In this document: piece after piece, positions 36,530-46,726 of the stretch
Layout of the letters: every line of letters begins with the position of its first letter
Position numbering within the stretch: position 1 is the stretch's first letter
NCBI GenBank assembly: GCA_965279285.1
Contig: OZ257148.1
Span: 682,001-746,000, forward strand
Length of the DNA stretch: 64,000 nt
DNA from: G965279335 sp965279285
GTDB lineage: Bacteria; Pseudomonadota; Gammaproteobacteria; DSM-16500
Direction: 5' to 3'
Position numbers and translations under genes: made by a program
Notes under the pieces: generated by a model
The model's input: the letters and a program-made list of their open reading frames with translations, nothing else
The model's database searches: none
Told to the model about the DNA's origin: nothing

Positions 36530-37339
36530 GTGAAAGCGAATTATATATTAAAAGCCCTAGCTCTAGTAAGTACGGTTGTATTTGGCACGGCGGCTGTTTT
36601 TGCTGCGGCTAGCGATATGAGCGGCGCACAAAAAAAAGAAGTTGAAAATGTTGTGCATGAGTATTTAGTAAAAAATCCTACTGTTGTGGTTCAAGCATTG
36701 CAAACGTATCAGCAGCAGCAAATGGATCAGGCGCGCAAAACAATGGAAAAAACCCAGCAATTTGCACCAAAATTCGCCCAAGATTTATTTCATGAAGCGC
36801 AAGATCCAGCGATTGGCAATCCAAAAGGCAAGGTTATAGTAGTAGAATTTTTTGATTATCAGTGCCCGCATTGTACTGAGATGGCGCCGGTTGTTGATGC
36901 CATTGTCAAAGCTAATCCAGATGTTCGAATCGTCTTTAAAGAATTTCCAATCCGTGGACCAGCGTCTGAAGTTGCTTCAAAAGCAGCATTAGCCGCAAAT
37001 ATGCAGGGAAAATATTTTGAGTTGCATAAAGCACTCATGGATGCTCGTCGGGTGTTAACCGAAAATGATATTTTAAAGATCGCTGAAGGCGTAGGCTTAA
37101 ATATAAATAAGCTTAAAGCTGATATGAAGAGTGATGCTGTTGCTAAGCAACTTAAAGCAAATTATAAGTTGGCTCAAGGCTTACAGTTGATAGGTACTCC
37201 TGCTATCTTTGTTGCGAAGTCCGATGTTACCAGTAGCTCACCTGTTACAGCTGTTACTTTTATTCCTGGCCAGGTTGATGTAGAGCAATTAACCGCTGTA
37301 ATAAAAAAAGCTGAACAGTTAGCGGTTGTTGGGGGTTAG
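36530..37339 (+). CDS. DsbA-family periplasmic thioredoxin-fold protein, Com1-like
   Basis: The 269-aa protein has a signal peptide (ILKALALVSTVVFGTAAVFA), then an N-terminal helical region rich in Gln (LQTYQQQQMDQARK), then a DsbA-type domain with active site FDYQCPHCTEM and cis-Pro loop LIGTPAIFVA. The closest protein I know is the Com1 outer membrane immunogen of Coxiella; disulfide exchange or isomerase activity is likely. GTG start behind GGAGG (7 nt). Confidence 0.85.
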   Translation: MKANYILKALALVSTVVFGTAAVFAAASDMSGAQKKEVENVVHEYLVKNPTVVVQALQTYQQQQMDQARKTMEKTQQFAPKFAQDLFHEAQDPAIGNPKGKVIVVEFFDYQCPHCTEMAPVVDAIVKANPDVRIVFKEFPIRGPASEVASKAALAANMQGKYFELHKALMDARRVLTENDILKIAEGVGLNINKLKADMKSDAVAKQLKANYKLAQGLQLIGTPAIFVAKSDVTSSSPVTAVTFIPGQVDVEQLTAVIKKAEQLAVVGG

Positions 37340-37387
37340 TAGTATGCCTGTTTTAATTAGCGCCTAAAAATTATTTCTTAATAAACC

Positions 37388-37416
37388 TTGTGTCTTGGTA
37401 GTGTTTTGATTAGAAT
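37388..37416 (+). promoter_or_regulatory. Promoter of the initiator tRNA gene
   Basis: TTGTGT and TAGAAT are 17 nt apart and the expected start is about 5 nt before the mature tRNA. Confidence 0.55.
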
Positions 37417-37427
37417 AGCGCCGTTAT

Positions 37428-37504
<77 letters not shown>

Positions 37505-37525
37505 AGAATAAGTTTAAAATAAAAT

Positions 37526-37547
37526 AACCCCTGATGGGGTTTTTTTA
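37526..37547 (+). terminator. Intrinsic terminator or attenuator between tRNA-fMet and rimP
   Basis: AACCCC and GGGGTT pair around a 4-nt loop, followed by a T-run. It would end most tRNA transcripts but could allow read-through into rimP-nusA. Confidence 0.8.
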
Positions 37548-37607
37548 TTTTTTAGGATAAGTTATGGGCCTTGAGCCCATTTTTTACATGTGAATGATAC
37601 GGTTTTT

Positions 37608-38078
37608 ATGGGAAATAGCGAAATTACATTACGTGATCGATTAGCCTCATTGGTAACAGCAATGGGCTATGAGTTCGTGGGTTCAGAGCTGCAAAGTAAT
37701 GGCCGTAATGCATTGTTGCGTATTTATATAGATAGTGAAAATGGTATTACGGTTGATGATTGTTCCCGAGTAAGTCGACAAGTAAGCGCTATGCTTGATG
37801 TTGAAGATCCTATCCAAGGGCGTTATACCCTTGAAGTCTCTTCGCCGGGATTAGATCGGCCGTTATTTGAAATTGAGCATTATAAAAAGTTTATAGGTAG
37901 TAAGATTAAAGCAACGTTCAGTGTGCCGATTGATGGAAAGCGCAAAGTAACAGGGTTACTTTTGCAGGTGGAAGGGACAAATATTAGCATTTTGGTTAAT
38001 GACGTTGAGATTATGGTGCCTTTTTCTAATATAGGAAAGGCGAATGTAATTGCAGATAACGGTGTGGGGAGAGGCTGA
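37608..38078 (+). CDS. rimP: Ribosome maturation factor RimP
   Basis: The 156-aa protein aids 30S assembly. Family text is clear: LLRIYIDSENGITVDDCSRV and VEDPIQGRYTLEVSSPGLDR. The start at MGNSEITL gives the usual length and aligns with E. coli RimP; a GTG 18 nt earlier is possible. Neither has a strong ribosome site. NusA follows after 4 nt. Confidence 0.93.
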   Translation: MGNSEITLRDRLASLVTAMGYEFVGSELQSNGRNALLRIYIDSENGITVDDCSRVSRQVSAMLDVEDPIQGRYTLEVSSPGLDRPLFEIEHYKKFIGSKIKATFSVPIDGKRKVTGLLLQVEGTNISILVNDVEIMVPFSNIGKANVIADNGVGRG

Positions 38079-38082
38079 CGCT

Positions 38083-39594
38083 ATGAACAAAGAAATATTG
38101 TTAGTTGTTGATGCAGTATCCAACGAAAAAGGCGTGGACCCCGATGTTATTTTCCAAGCAATAGAAGCTGCGTTGGAAATGGCAACTAAGAAGCGTGCGG
38201 GTGAAGAAATTGATGTGAAAGTCACTATCGATAGAAAAACCGGTGATTACAGCACAATAAGACGTTGGTTAGTTATTGATGAGGCGCAAGATGATGATGG
38301 TGAGAGCGATGGCGGTGTATCGTTATTAACATTAGCAGAAGCACGTGCGCGTAAGTCTGACGCCAAAATCGGTGATGTTCTACAGGAAGCAATGGACTCT
38401 GTTGAGTTTGGTCGGATAGCAGCACAAAAAGCTAAGCAAGTGATTATCCAAAAAGTTCTTGAAGCAGAGCGTGCACAAGTAGCAAACGCATTTAGAGATC
38501 GCTTAGGTCACTTGGTCAATGGTGTTGTGAAAAAAGTAACGCGAGATAATATTTTATTAGATTTGGGTAATAACGCGGAAGCTATTTTGCCACGTTCAGA
38601 AATGATTCCACACGAAGCTGTGCGTATTAATGATCGAATTCGTGCTTATTTATACGAAATTCGCAGTGACCTGAAGGGTCCGCAAATGGTCGTTAGTCGC
38701 ACTCGACCAGAAATGTTAGTTGAGTTATTTAAAATTGAAGTGCCAGAAATTGGCGAAGAAGTCATTGAAATTAAAGCGGCTGCTCGTGATCCTGGTTCGC
38801 GTGCAAAAATTGCGGTAAAAACTAATGACAAACGCATTGATCCAATTGGCGCTTGCGTTGGTATGCGTGGTTCACGTGTACAGGCGGTATCGGGCGAGCT
38901 TGGTGGTGAGCGAGTCGATATTATTTTGTGGGATGATAATCCTGCACAATTAGTTATTAACGCGATGTCTCCTGCTGAAGTTGCTTCTATCATTGTAGAT
39001 GAAGATAGTCATACAATCGATATTGCAGTAAAAGAAGACCAGCTGGCTCAAGCGATAGGTCGTAACGGACAAAACGTTCGTTTAGCAAGTGAGCTTACTG
39101 CTTGGAAATTAAATGTTATGACCGAAGAGCAAGCGGCAGCAAAATCCACAGCTGAAGCACAAACAGTACTCGGGTTATTTAAAGAAAAGTTAGATGTTGA
39201 TGATGATATTGCGCAGATTTTAGCGGAAGAAGGGTTTTCCACATTAGAGGAAATTGCCTATGTACCGATTCAAGAAATGCTGGATATTGATGGTTTTGAT
39301 GAAGAGTTAGTGAATGCATTGCGCGAGCGTGCTAAGGCGGCGTTGTTGACAAAGGCGATAGCAGAAGAACAAGTCCTGGAACATGCAGAACCAGCAGAAG
39401 ACTTGTTGATAATGGAAGGGATGGACAGGCATTTAGCTTATGTATTAGCAAAGCATGGCATTGTGACGCAAGAAGATCTTGCTGAACAGTCCATTGATGA
39501 TTTGTTAGACATCGGAGAAATAGACGAAGAGAAAGCTGCTAAATTAATTATGACAGCTCGCAAACCGTGGTTTAGTGATTCGGATCACTCCTAA
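38083..39594 (+). CDS. nusA: Transcription termination/antitermination factor NusA
   Basis: The 503-aa protein has the standard order: an RNA polymerase-binding N-terminal domain (MNKEILLVVDAVSNEKGV), S1, two KH domains (IGACVGMRGSRVQAV, AIGRNGQNVRLASELT) and two acidic C-terminal repeats as in gammaproteobacteria. ATG 38083 has GAGAGG about 9 nt upstream; the frame extends a little further into rimP but the family begins here. Confidence 0.97.
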   Translation: MNKEILLVVDAVSNEKGVDPDVIFQAIEAALEMATKKRAGEEIDVKVTIDRKTGDYSTIRRWLVIDEAQDDDGESDGGVSLLTLAEARARKSDAKIGDVLQEAMDSVEFGRIAAQKAKQVIIQKVLEAERAQVANAFRDRLGHLVNGVVKKVTRDNILLDLGNNAEAILPRSEMIPHEAVRINDRIRAYLYEIRSDLKGPQMVVSRTRPEMLVELFKIEVPEIGEEVIEIKAAARDPGSRAKIAVKTNDKRIDPIGACVGMRGSRVQAVSGELGGERVDIILWDDNPAQLVINAMSPAEVASIIVDEDSHTIDIAVKEDQLAQAIGRNGQNVRLASELTAWKLNVMTEEQAAAKSTAEAQTVLGLFKEKLDVDDDIAQILAEEGFSTLEEIAYVPIQEMLDIDGFDEELVNALRERAKAALLTKAIAEEQVLEHAEPAEDLLIMEGMDRHLAYVLAKHGIVTQEDLAEQSIDDLLDIGEIDEEKAAKLIMTARKPWFSDSDHS

Positions 39595-39613
39595 ACGTGA
39601 GTGTGGAGGCACA

Positions 39614-42223
39614 ATGGGAAATACAGCTGCGCCAAATAGTAAAAGCACAGTTAAAAAAGTTGAAAATCAAGGTGAATCTGTAAAGCAATTTGCAGAACGT
39701 ATTGGCGTTTCTGTTGATCGCTTGCTTGCTCAGTGTAAAGATGCTGGTATAACAACTGTTGTTGCTGATGGTTTTATTTCTGAAGAAGTGAAGCAAAAGT
39801 TGTTGCGTTATTTGCAGCAACATCATGGAGCAAAATCAGAAGCAGCTGCTCCAGAAAAAATTATTTTACGACGTGCAAAAACGAGCGAAATTAAAGTCGC
39901 TAGCACACAAGGTGCACGTAAAACGATTAGCGTTCAAGTTCGTAAAAAACGAACTTTTATTAAGCGTCCTCTTGCAGAAGAAGAGCAGCCTCATCCAGAG
40001 CAAGCACAGACTGCTCAAGCGATAGCAGCCCCAGTTGTTGAAGAAAAAGCGGTAGATCTTCCTTATGTTGAGGAACAAGTTACAGCGATAGTTGAAGAAT
40101 CTACTTCAAAAACTGTTTCTACATTGAATGAAGCCATAGCACCAGAACCTATCCCCGTTGTTACTAAAGAAAAAGAGGCGGATAAAGCAGCGCCTAAGCG
40201 TCATAAAGATAAACATCCACATGTTGCTGTTGAATCCGAAGATGAGCGCGCAAAAAAGAAAAAGAAAGCTCGCAGTTTAGGTGGCGGTAATGCGAGTGGC
40301 AGAAGTGAAACAGGCGGCTATGGAGCAGCATTAGCACGCGGCGGAAATTTACGCTTGGCTTTAAGTGAAGATGAAGATGGTTTAGGTCATCGACGTCGTA
40401 GAGGCGGAAAGGGTAAAAGATTTCAGCAAGTACAGGTACAGGCATTTACCAAACCTACAGTGCCTACCATACATGAAGTGGGTATTCCTGAAACGATTAC
40501 GGTTGCAGATTTAGCGCAAAAGATGTCAGTTAAAGTCGCAGAAGTGATTAAAACCATGATGAAAATGGGTGCGATGGCAACGATCAATCAAGTTATTGAT
40601 CAAGAGACTGCTGCGCTGGTTGTCGAAGAAATGGGGCATAAACCCAAGCTAATTAGCGCCTTTGCATTAGAAGAATCATTAACAAAAGATACTGAAATTC
40701 AAGGTGAAACATCTTCACGTGCACCTGTTGTAACGATTATGGGCCATGTTGATCATGGTAAAACATCATTACTCGATTATATCCGTCGAACAAAAGTAAC
40801 GGCTTCTGAAGCCGGTGGAATTACTCAGCATATTGGTGCTTATCATGTTGAGACGCAAAAAGGTGTTATTACTTTTTTAGATACACCAGGTCACGCAGCA
40901 TTTACAGCAATGCGAGCACGAGGTGCAAAACTAACGGATATCGTTGTGTTAGTGGTAGCAGCTGATGACGGTGCTATGCCACAAACTATTGAAGCAATTA
41001 ATCATGCTAAAGCGGCTAATGTTCCTATTGTTGTCGCAGTTAATAAAATTGATAAACCTGAAGCGGATTTAGATCGTGTAAAAAATGAATTATCTAAACA
41101 CGGTTTAATTCCAGAAGAGTGGGGCGGCGAAAGTATTTTTGTGCCTATCTCTGCTAAGACGGGTGAAAATATTGATCAGTTGTTAGATTCTATTTTAGTT
41201 CAGGCAGAAATTCTCGAATTGACTGCTGTTATTAACTGCCCCGGTCGTGGTGTGGTAATTGAATCACGATTAGATAAAGGTCGTGGTGCTGTTGCTAGTT
41301 TATTAGTTCAACAAGGAACATTGCGTAAGGGTGATTTAGTTTTAGCTGGATTTGAATATGGGCGCGTGCGTGCTTTATTTGATGAAAATGGTCGTTTGGT
41401 TGACGCAGCAGGTCCAAGTATTCCGGTGGAAATTTTGGGCTTATCCAGCACACCTAATGCGGGTGATGAGTTTGTTGTTATTAATGATGAAAAGCGGGCA
41501 AGAGAAGTTGCGTTGTTCCGTCAAGGCAAATTCAGGGATGTAAAATTAGCAAAACAAAATGCAAGTAAGTTAGAAAATATTTTGCAGCGCATGGGCGATG
41601 AAAAAAGTGAACGTGTTTTAAATATTGTTTTGAAAGCGGACGTTCAAGGTTCTGCAGAAGCTTTATCACAAGCACTAGCTGATCTTTCCACCGCAGAAGT
41701 TAAGGTAAAAATAGTATCGAGTGGTGTGGGTGGCATTAATGAATCTGATGTTAACTTAGCTGTTGCTTCAGATGCTGTTGTGATTGGCTTTAATGTAAGA
41801 GCAAATAACGAAGCGCGAAAATTGATTGAAGTTGAAAGTGTTGACTTGCATTATCATAGCATTATTTATGATGTTATTGATGAAGTTAAACGAGCGTTGA
41901 GTGGGTTCCTGGCTCCTGAAATTCAAGAAAAAATTGTTGGTTTAGCACAGGTTCGAGATGTGTTCCGCTCATCAAAGATTGGTGCAATTGCTGGGTGTAT
42001 GGTAATTGAAGGTGTTGTGCGTCGAAATAATCCGATTCGAGTTTTACGCGACAATATTGTCGTCTATGAAGGATACTTAGAATCCTTGCGTCGCTTTAAA
42101 GAAGATGTCGCTGAAGTACGAAATGGTATGGAATGCGGAATTGGCGTAAAAAATTATAATGACGTCAGAGCGGGTGACCAGATTGAAGTATTTGAAAAAG
42201 TTGAAGTTAAACGAGCACTCTAA
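39614..42223 (+). CDS. infB: Translation initiation factor IF-2
   Basis: The 869-aa GTPase places fMet-tRNA on the 30S subunit. It has a long charged N-terminal region rich in Lys, Glu and Ala, an IF2_N motif, then G1 GHVDHGKTSLLDYI, G3 DTPGH, G4 NKID and the beta-barrel and C2 domains. ATG 39614 is selected since GGAGG lies 5 nt upstream. It shares its last base with rbfA. Confidence 0.98.
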   Translation: MGNTAAPNSKSTVKKVENQGESVKQFAERIGVSVDRLLAQCKDAGITTVVADGFISEEVKQKLLRYLQQHHGAKSEAAAPEKIILRRAKTSEIKVASTQGARKTISVQVRKKRTFIKRPLAEEEQPHPEQAQTAQAIAAPVVEEKAVDLPYVEEQVTAIVEESTSKTVSTLNEAIAPEPIPVVTKEKEADKAAPKRHKDKHPHVAVESEDERAKKKKKARSLGGGNASGRSETGGYGAALARGGNLRLALSEDEDGLGHRRRRGGKGKRFQQVQVQAFTKPTVPTIHEVGIPETITVADLAQKMSVKVAEVIKTMMKMGAMATINQVIDQETAALVVEEMGHKPKLISAFALEESLTKDTEIQGETSSRAPVVTIMGHVDHGKTSLLDYIRRTKVTASEAGGITQHIGAYHVETQKGVITFLDTPGHAAFTAMRARGAKLTDIVVLVVAADDGAMPQTIEAINHAKAANVPIVVAVNKIDKPEADLDRVKNELSKHGLIPEEWGGESIFVPISAKTGENIDQLLDSILVQAEILELTAVINCPGRGVVIESRLDKGRGAVASLLVQQGTLRKGDLVLAGFEYGRVRALFDENGRLVDAAGPSIPVEILGLSSTPNAGDEFVVINDEKRAREVALFRQGKFRDVKLAKQNASKLENILQRMGDEKSERVLNIVLKADVQGSAEALSQALADLSTAEVKVKIVSSGVGGINESDVNLAVASDAVVIGFNVRANNEARKLIEVESVDLHYHSIIYDVIDEVKRALSGFLAPEIQEKIVGLAQVRDVFRSSKIGAIAGCMVIEGVVRRNNPIRVLRDNIVVYEGYLESLRRFKEDVAEVRNGMECGIGVKNYNDVRAGDQIEVFEKVEVKRAL

Positions 42224-42597
42224 TGCCTCAAAAACGCTATAATCGGAAACAACGAATTAATGATTTAATTCAAACGGAGCTTGCAAAGATTGTGCAGCGA
42301 GCTTCGAGCGATTTACATATTGGTATGGTGACGATTACTGGTGTTGAGGTTGCGCATGATCTTTCTCATGCGCGAATTTTTGTTAGTATGTTAGAAGATG
42401 AAAAAGTAAAAGAAACACTTATTGTTTTAAATGGTGCATCAAAAGCATTTCGTTACGCGTTAGCTCATGCAGTTAAGTTGCGAATCACTCCAGATTTAAA
42501 ATTTGTATATGATGATTCAACTGTGCGTGGTAATCGAATTGCCTCATTAATTAATCATGCTTTGAAAGATACTTCCTCTGATGAAGACAAAAAATAA
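42223..42597 (+). CDS. rbfA: 30S ribosome-binding factor A
   Basis: This 124-aa KH-like protein matures the 16S 5' end in the 30S subunit. It starts PQKRYNRKQRINDLIQTELA and carries HARIFVSML and the closing RGNRIASLINHAL. It overlaps infB by 1 nt and truB by 17 nt, so the operon is tightly coupled. Confidence 0.96.
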   Translation: MPQKRYNRKQRINDLIQTELAKIVQRASSDLHIGMVTITGVEVAHDLSHARIFVSMLEDEKVKETLIVLNGASKAFRYALAHAVKLRITPDLKFVYDDSTVRGNRIASLINHALKDTSSDEDKK

Positions 42598-43558
42598 AAT
42601 AATCAATGGTATTCTGCTATTGGATAAACCGCCAGGTTACACTTCGAATGATGCATTACAAAAAGTGAAGTGTTTGTTTGGTGCAAAAAAAGCAGGGCAT
42701 ACTGGAAGCTTAGATCCATCGGCAACAGGTATGTTGCCTCTTTGTTTTGGTGAAGCGACCAAACTATCGCAATATTTGCTTGAATCAGATAAATATTATT
42801 ATGTTGTAGCTAAGTTTGGTGAGAAAACCACAACTGGCGATGCAGAAGGTGAAGTGATAGAGACACGCTCTATTCAGCATCTTACTGACGAAAAAATCCA
42901 ACAGATATTATCAAAATTTTTAGGTGAAATAGAGCAAATTCCTCCTATGTTTTCTGCTTTAAAGCACCAAGGAAAACGACTATATCAACTAGCGCGACAA
43001 GGAATAGAGGTAGAGCGCCAGCCAAGGCCGGTCACTATTTTTGCTTTAAAACTCATAGAGCCTTTATGGGGGACAGAAAGCGGGGATAAAAATTCTTGCT
43101 CTTTCTTTGTGCACTGCAGTAAAGGGACTTATATTCGTACTCTGGTTGAAGATATAGGCGAAGAATTGGCTTGTGGGGCACATGTCATCGGTTTACGCCG
43201 GACAGCTGTTACACCTTATCAAGAGTCAGCGATGGTGACACTGGCTGAATTAGAAGAGGTTGCTAAAAGTCAGGGAGCTGATGCTTTATTAGATTATCTT
43301 TTGCCTTTGGAAACATCAATCCAGCATTTTCCTATCGTAAGAATATCTGCTTCAGCGTTGTTTTATATTCGCGCAGGTAGCCCGGTTATGCTCCCGCATG
43401 CGCCACGCAGTGGCTTGGTGCGACTCTTTTCTGAACAGAATGAATTTGTTGGAATTGGTCAAGTTCAAGAAGATGGGCGAATTGCTCCTAAGCGCCTTCT
43501 TCATCTGCCATCAATAACTTCAATGGCGCCTTCTGTACAGCAAGAGGAAGCAGTCTGA
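42581..43558 (+). CDS. truB: tRNA pseudouridine(55) synthase
   Basis: The 325-aa enzyme makes pseudouridine 55 in the tRNA T-loop. It has GILLLDKPPGYTSNDALQ, the catalytic Asp in KAGHTGSLDPSATGMLPLC, and SKGTYIRTLVEDIG. A TruB-type C-terminal domain follows. ATG lies inside the rbfA end. Confidence 0.97.
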   Translation: MKTKNKIINGILLLDKPPGYTSNDALQKVKCLFGAKKAGHTGSLDPSATGMLPLCFGEATKLSQYLLESDKYYYVVAKFGEKTTTGDAEGEVIETRSIQHLTDEKIQQILSKFLGEIEQIPPMFSALKHQGKRLYQLARQGIEVERQPRPVTIFALKLIEPLWGTESGDKNSCSFFVHCSKGTYIRTLVEDIGEELACGAHVIGLRRTAVTPYQESAMVTLAELEEVAKSQGADALLDYLLPLETSIQHFPIVRISASALFYIRAGSPVMLPHAPRSGLVRLFSEQNEFVGIGQVQEDGRIAPKRLLHLPSITSMAPSVQQEEAV

Positions 43559-43690
43559 GCTGACGACCAGCTAAACAACCGCGCTTAAAAATGATAAAAT
43601 AAAACTCTTGTCGCCGCTCTATCTCCCCGCTACAATACGTGGCTCGTTAAATTAGGTTAAATATATATTTGAAATTTGGAGTTATTTTTC

Positions 43691-43960
43691 ATGGCATTAT
43701 CAACTGCTGCGACTGCGCAGATCGTAAAAAACAATCAGATTGCTGCAAATGATACCGGCTCTTCAGCGGTGCAAATTGCTTTATTATCTGCAAGAATCAG
43801 TTACTTAACAGAACATCTTAAAAGTAATAAAAATGATAAGCATACGGGATATGGCTTAAATAGATTAGTGAGTAAGCGTCGTAAATTGATGCGTTATTTC
43901 AAAAAAGTGAATCCAAAAGCTTATCGCGAGCTGATTCAAAAATTAGAATTACGCGGTTAA
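43691..43960 (+). CDS. rpsO: 30S ribosomal protein S15
   Basis: Standard 89-aa protein with DTGSSAVQIALLSARISYLT, KHTGYGLNRLVSKRRKLMRY and the typical ending. ATG 43691 has GGAGTT about 8 nt upstream; the frame opens 15 nt earlier at a TTG that overlaps that site. It has a 132-nt leader after truB, in which S15 autoregulation would act, though I could not fold a pseudoknot with confidence. Confidence 0.97.
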   Translation: MALSTAATAQIVKNNQIAANDTGSSAVQIALLSARISYLTEHLKSNKNDKHTGYGLNRLVSKRRKLMRYFKKVNPKAYRELIQKLELRG

Positions 43961-44004
43961 TTTAAGCTAGTTCACACAATATAAATGAATACAGGATATC
44001 TTAC

Positions 44005-46110
44005 GTGAAACCAGTAAAAAAAACGTTCCGCTATGGTGAGCACACAGTAACAATTGAAACCGGCATAATGGCAAGGCAAGCAACAGGTGCGGTATTAGTC
44101 ACCATGGATGACACAATGGTTTTGGTCACAGCCGTTGGTCAGCAAGGAGGTTCTGAGGAACGTAATTTCTTCCCAATGACAGTTAATTATCAAATACGGA
44201 CTTATGCTGCAGGCCGTATACCCGGTGGTTATATCAAGCGTGAAAGTCGGCCAAGTGAGAACGAAACTCTAGTTTCCCGTTTAATTGATCGATCTGTACG
44301 ACCGTTGTTTCCAAAAGGTTTTAATCAAGAAGTTCAAGTGATAGCAACTGTATTATCAGTCAATCCACAAATTGATCCAGATATTCCAGCTATGCTGGGA
44401 GCTTCAGCTGCGTTGGCACTATCCGGAATGCCTTTTAAAGGCCCTTTAGGTGCTGCTCGTGTGGGGTATAGTGAAGATGGCAATTATATTTTAAATCCTA
44501 CCCAGACTCAGCTTAACACCTCAAAATTAGATATGGTTGTTGCTGGGACAGAGCATGCCGTATTGATGGTGGAATCAGAAGCAAAAGAGCTGTCTGAAAC
44601 AGTGATGTTGGGTGCAGTGATGTTTGCACATCGTGAAATGCAAACTGCGATTAAAGCAATTATTGAGTTAGCACGCGAAGCGGGCAAGCCAGCATGGGAC
44701 TGGGAAGCTCCAGAAATGAATGCAATAGTAGAAAAACGTGTTGTTGAATTAGCAGAAGCTGATTTGACTACAGCTTATCAAATTAAAGACAAACAAGAAC
44801 GTCAGGATGCGATAGCGGATCTACGTGATCGAGTTATGGAGCAAGTCTTAGCAGAAAATGCAGGTAAAGAAGACGAAGTGACTCTTGCCAGTGATATCAA
44901 GTATGTGTTTAGTCATTTAGAAAGCAAGGTAGTTCGTGGCCGTATCTTAGCGGGTCATCCACGTATAGATGGTCGTGATACTAAAACAGTACGCCCTATT
45001 AGCATTCAAGTTGGTTTATTGCCTCGAGCACATGGCTCAGCTTTATTTACCCGCGGTGAAACGCAAGCTCTTGTAGTTGCAACGCTGGGTACCGAGCGTG
45101 ATGCACAAACGATTGATTCAATATTAGGTGAGAAGAAAGAGACTTTCATGTTGCATTATAACTTCCCTCCTTATTCTGTAGGTGAAGTTGGTTTTGTTGG
45201 TAGCCCAAAACGACGCGAAATTGGACATGGTAACTTAGCTCGTCGCGGTGTAGTTGCAGTATTGCCAGCACAAAAAGAATTTAATTATGTCATGCGTGTT
45301 GTTTCTGAAATTACCGAATCGAATGGTTCTAGTTCCATGGCGAGTGTATGTGGCAGTAGCTTAGCTTTAATGGATGCTGGTGTACCTATTCGTACTCATG
45401 TGGCTGGTATAGCAATGGGTTTAGTGAAAGAAGGCGAAAGATATGCTGTATTAACAGATATCTTAGGTGACGAAGATCATTTAGGCGATATGGATTTTAA
45501 AGTAGCAGGAACATTAAATGGTGTGACTGCATTACAAATGGATATCAAAATTGATGGCATAACTGAAACGATTATGCGTGATGCTTTAGAACAAGCGAAT
45601 GCAGGTCGAGTGCATATTTTAGGTATCATGAATAATGCTTTGCAAACGCCACGCATAGAAATGTCTGCTTATGCCCCACGTATTGTATCTATGCGTGTAC
45701 CAGTCGATAAAATTCGCGAAATTATCGGTAAAGGCGGTGTAACTATCCGTGCATTAACTGAAGAAACCGGTACAGTCATTGATATTACTGATGATGGTGA
45801 AGTAAAAATTGCAGCAGCTGATTTAGCTGCATGCGAAGAAGCTAAGCGACGCATTGAAATGCTGACTGCAGAAGTATTAGTTGGCAGTATTTATGAAGGT
45901 GTTGTTGTAAAGTTAATGGATTTTGGTGCAATTGTGAATATTCTTCCTGGCAAGCAAGGGTTAGTGCATATATCACAAATTGCTAATGAGCGTATTGCTA
46001 ATGTTAGTGATAAGCTGAGTGAAGGCCAAGAAGTTAAAGTTAAGGTGCTAGAAATTGATAGACAAGGCCGTATTCGATTAAGCATGAAAGAAGTGAGTGC
46101 AGAATCTTAA
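44005..46110 (+). CDS. pnp: Polyribonucleotide nucleotidyltransferase
   Basis: The 701-aa phosphorolytic 3' exonuclease has two RNase PH domains (RGETQALVVATLGT and GSSSMASVCGSSLALMDAG in the second), followed by KH (IREIIGKGGVTIRALTEETG) and S1 (GSIYEGVVVKLMDFGAIVNI) domains. Start is GTG. It closes the rimP-to-pnp block. Confidence 0.98.
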   Translation: MKPVKKTFRYGEHTVTIETGIMARQATGAVLVTMDDTMVLVTAVGQQGGSEERNFFPMTVNYQIRTYAAGRIPGGYIKRESRPSENETLVSRLIDRSVRPLFPKGFNQEVQVIATVLSVNPQIDPDIPAMLGASAALALSGMPFKGPLGAARVGYSEDGNYILNPTQTQLNTSKLDMVVAGTEHAVLMVESEAKELSETVMLGAVMFAHREMQTAIKAIIELAREAGKPAWDWEAPEMNAIVEKRVVELAEADLTTAYQIKDKQERQDAIADLRDRVMEQVLAENAGKEDEVTLASDIKYVFSHLESKVVRGRILAGHPRIDGRDTKTVRPISIQVGLLPRAHGSALFTRGETQALVVATLGTERDAQTIDSILGEKKETFMLHYNFPPYSVGEVGFVGSPKRREIGHGNLARRGVVAVLPAQKEFNYVMRVVSEITESNGSSSMASVCGSSLALMDAGVPIRTHVAGIAMGLVKEGERYAVLTDILGDEDHLGDMDFKVAGTLNGVTALQMDIKIDGITETIMRDALEQANAGRVHILGIMNNALQTPRIEMSAYAPRIVSMRVPVDKIREIIGKGGVTIRALTEETGTVIDITDDGEVKIAAADLAACEEAKRRIEMLTAEVLVGSIYEGVVVKLMDFGAIVNILPGKQGLVHISQIANERIANVSDKLSEGQEVKVKVLEIDRQGRIRLSMKEVSAES

Positions 46111-46125
46111 TGCGAAAATAATTTG

Positions 46126-46159
46126 TGTGGTGGGCAGATCACAGAGTGTGCCTACCACA
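46126..46159. terminator. Hairpin between convergent pnp and folE
   Basis: TGTGGTGGGCA and TGCCTACCACA form an 11-bp stem with one wobble. On the plus strand it is followed by TAATTT. The text resembles a very eroded type-1 element, with GGTGGGCA and TGCC...CACC parts kept. It probably ends both transcripts. Confidence 0.55.
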
Positions 46160-46163
46160 TAAT

Positions 46164-46709
46164 TTAGATTTTATTAACCAAGCTCAAAAACTCACCCCGT
46201 GTACGTCTATCCTCTCTAAACCCGCCTAGCATCACAGAAGTTGTCATTATTGAATTTTGTTTTTCGACTCCGCGCATCATCATACACAGATGTTTTGCTT
46301 CAATAATAACGCCAACGCCTGATGCTTTTGTTACATCCATCATGGTTTGAGCAATTTGTTTGGTAAGATTTTCTTGGACTTGTAGGCGTCGAGCAAACAT
46401 ATCGACAATGCGCGCGATTTTAGATAAACCAAGGATTTTACCTTTTGGAATATAGGCAACATGACATTTTCCAATAAAAGGTAGTAAGTGATGTTCACAG
46501 AGTGAATACAGCTCAATGTTTTTAACAATAATCATTTCATCATTATCAGACTCAAATAAAGCATCATTAACAATGTTTTCTAGAGAATAATGATATCCCT
46601 GTGTCATAAACTCCATGGCTTTTGCTGCTCGTTTTGGAGTATCGATCAGCCCTTGACGATGAGGGTCTTCGCCGAGTGATTCAATAATTTTTTTAAAAAG
46701 ATTTTCCAT
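46164..46709 (-). CDS. folE: GTP cyclohydrolase I
   Basis: The 181-aa enzyme begins folate synthesis by turning GTP into dihydroneopterin triphosphate. The zinc/active-site motif SLCEHHLLPFIGKCHVAYIP and AKHLCMMMRGVEKQ are intact. ATG of MENLFKKII is preferred to an earlier TTG that overlaps the upstream HIT gene. It follows that gene by 17 nt. Confidence 0.96.
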   Translation of the reverse strand: MENLFKKIIESLGEDPHRQGLIDTPKRAAKAMEFMTQGYHYSLENIVNDALFESDNDEMIIVKNIELYSLCEHHLLPFIGKCHVAYIPKGKILGLSKIARIVDMFARRLQVQENLTKQIAQTMMDVTKASGVGVIIEAKHLCMMMRGVEKQNSIMTTSVMLGGFREDRRTRGEFLSLVNKI

Positions 46710-46726
46710 TGTTGTATACCTATAGA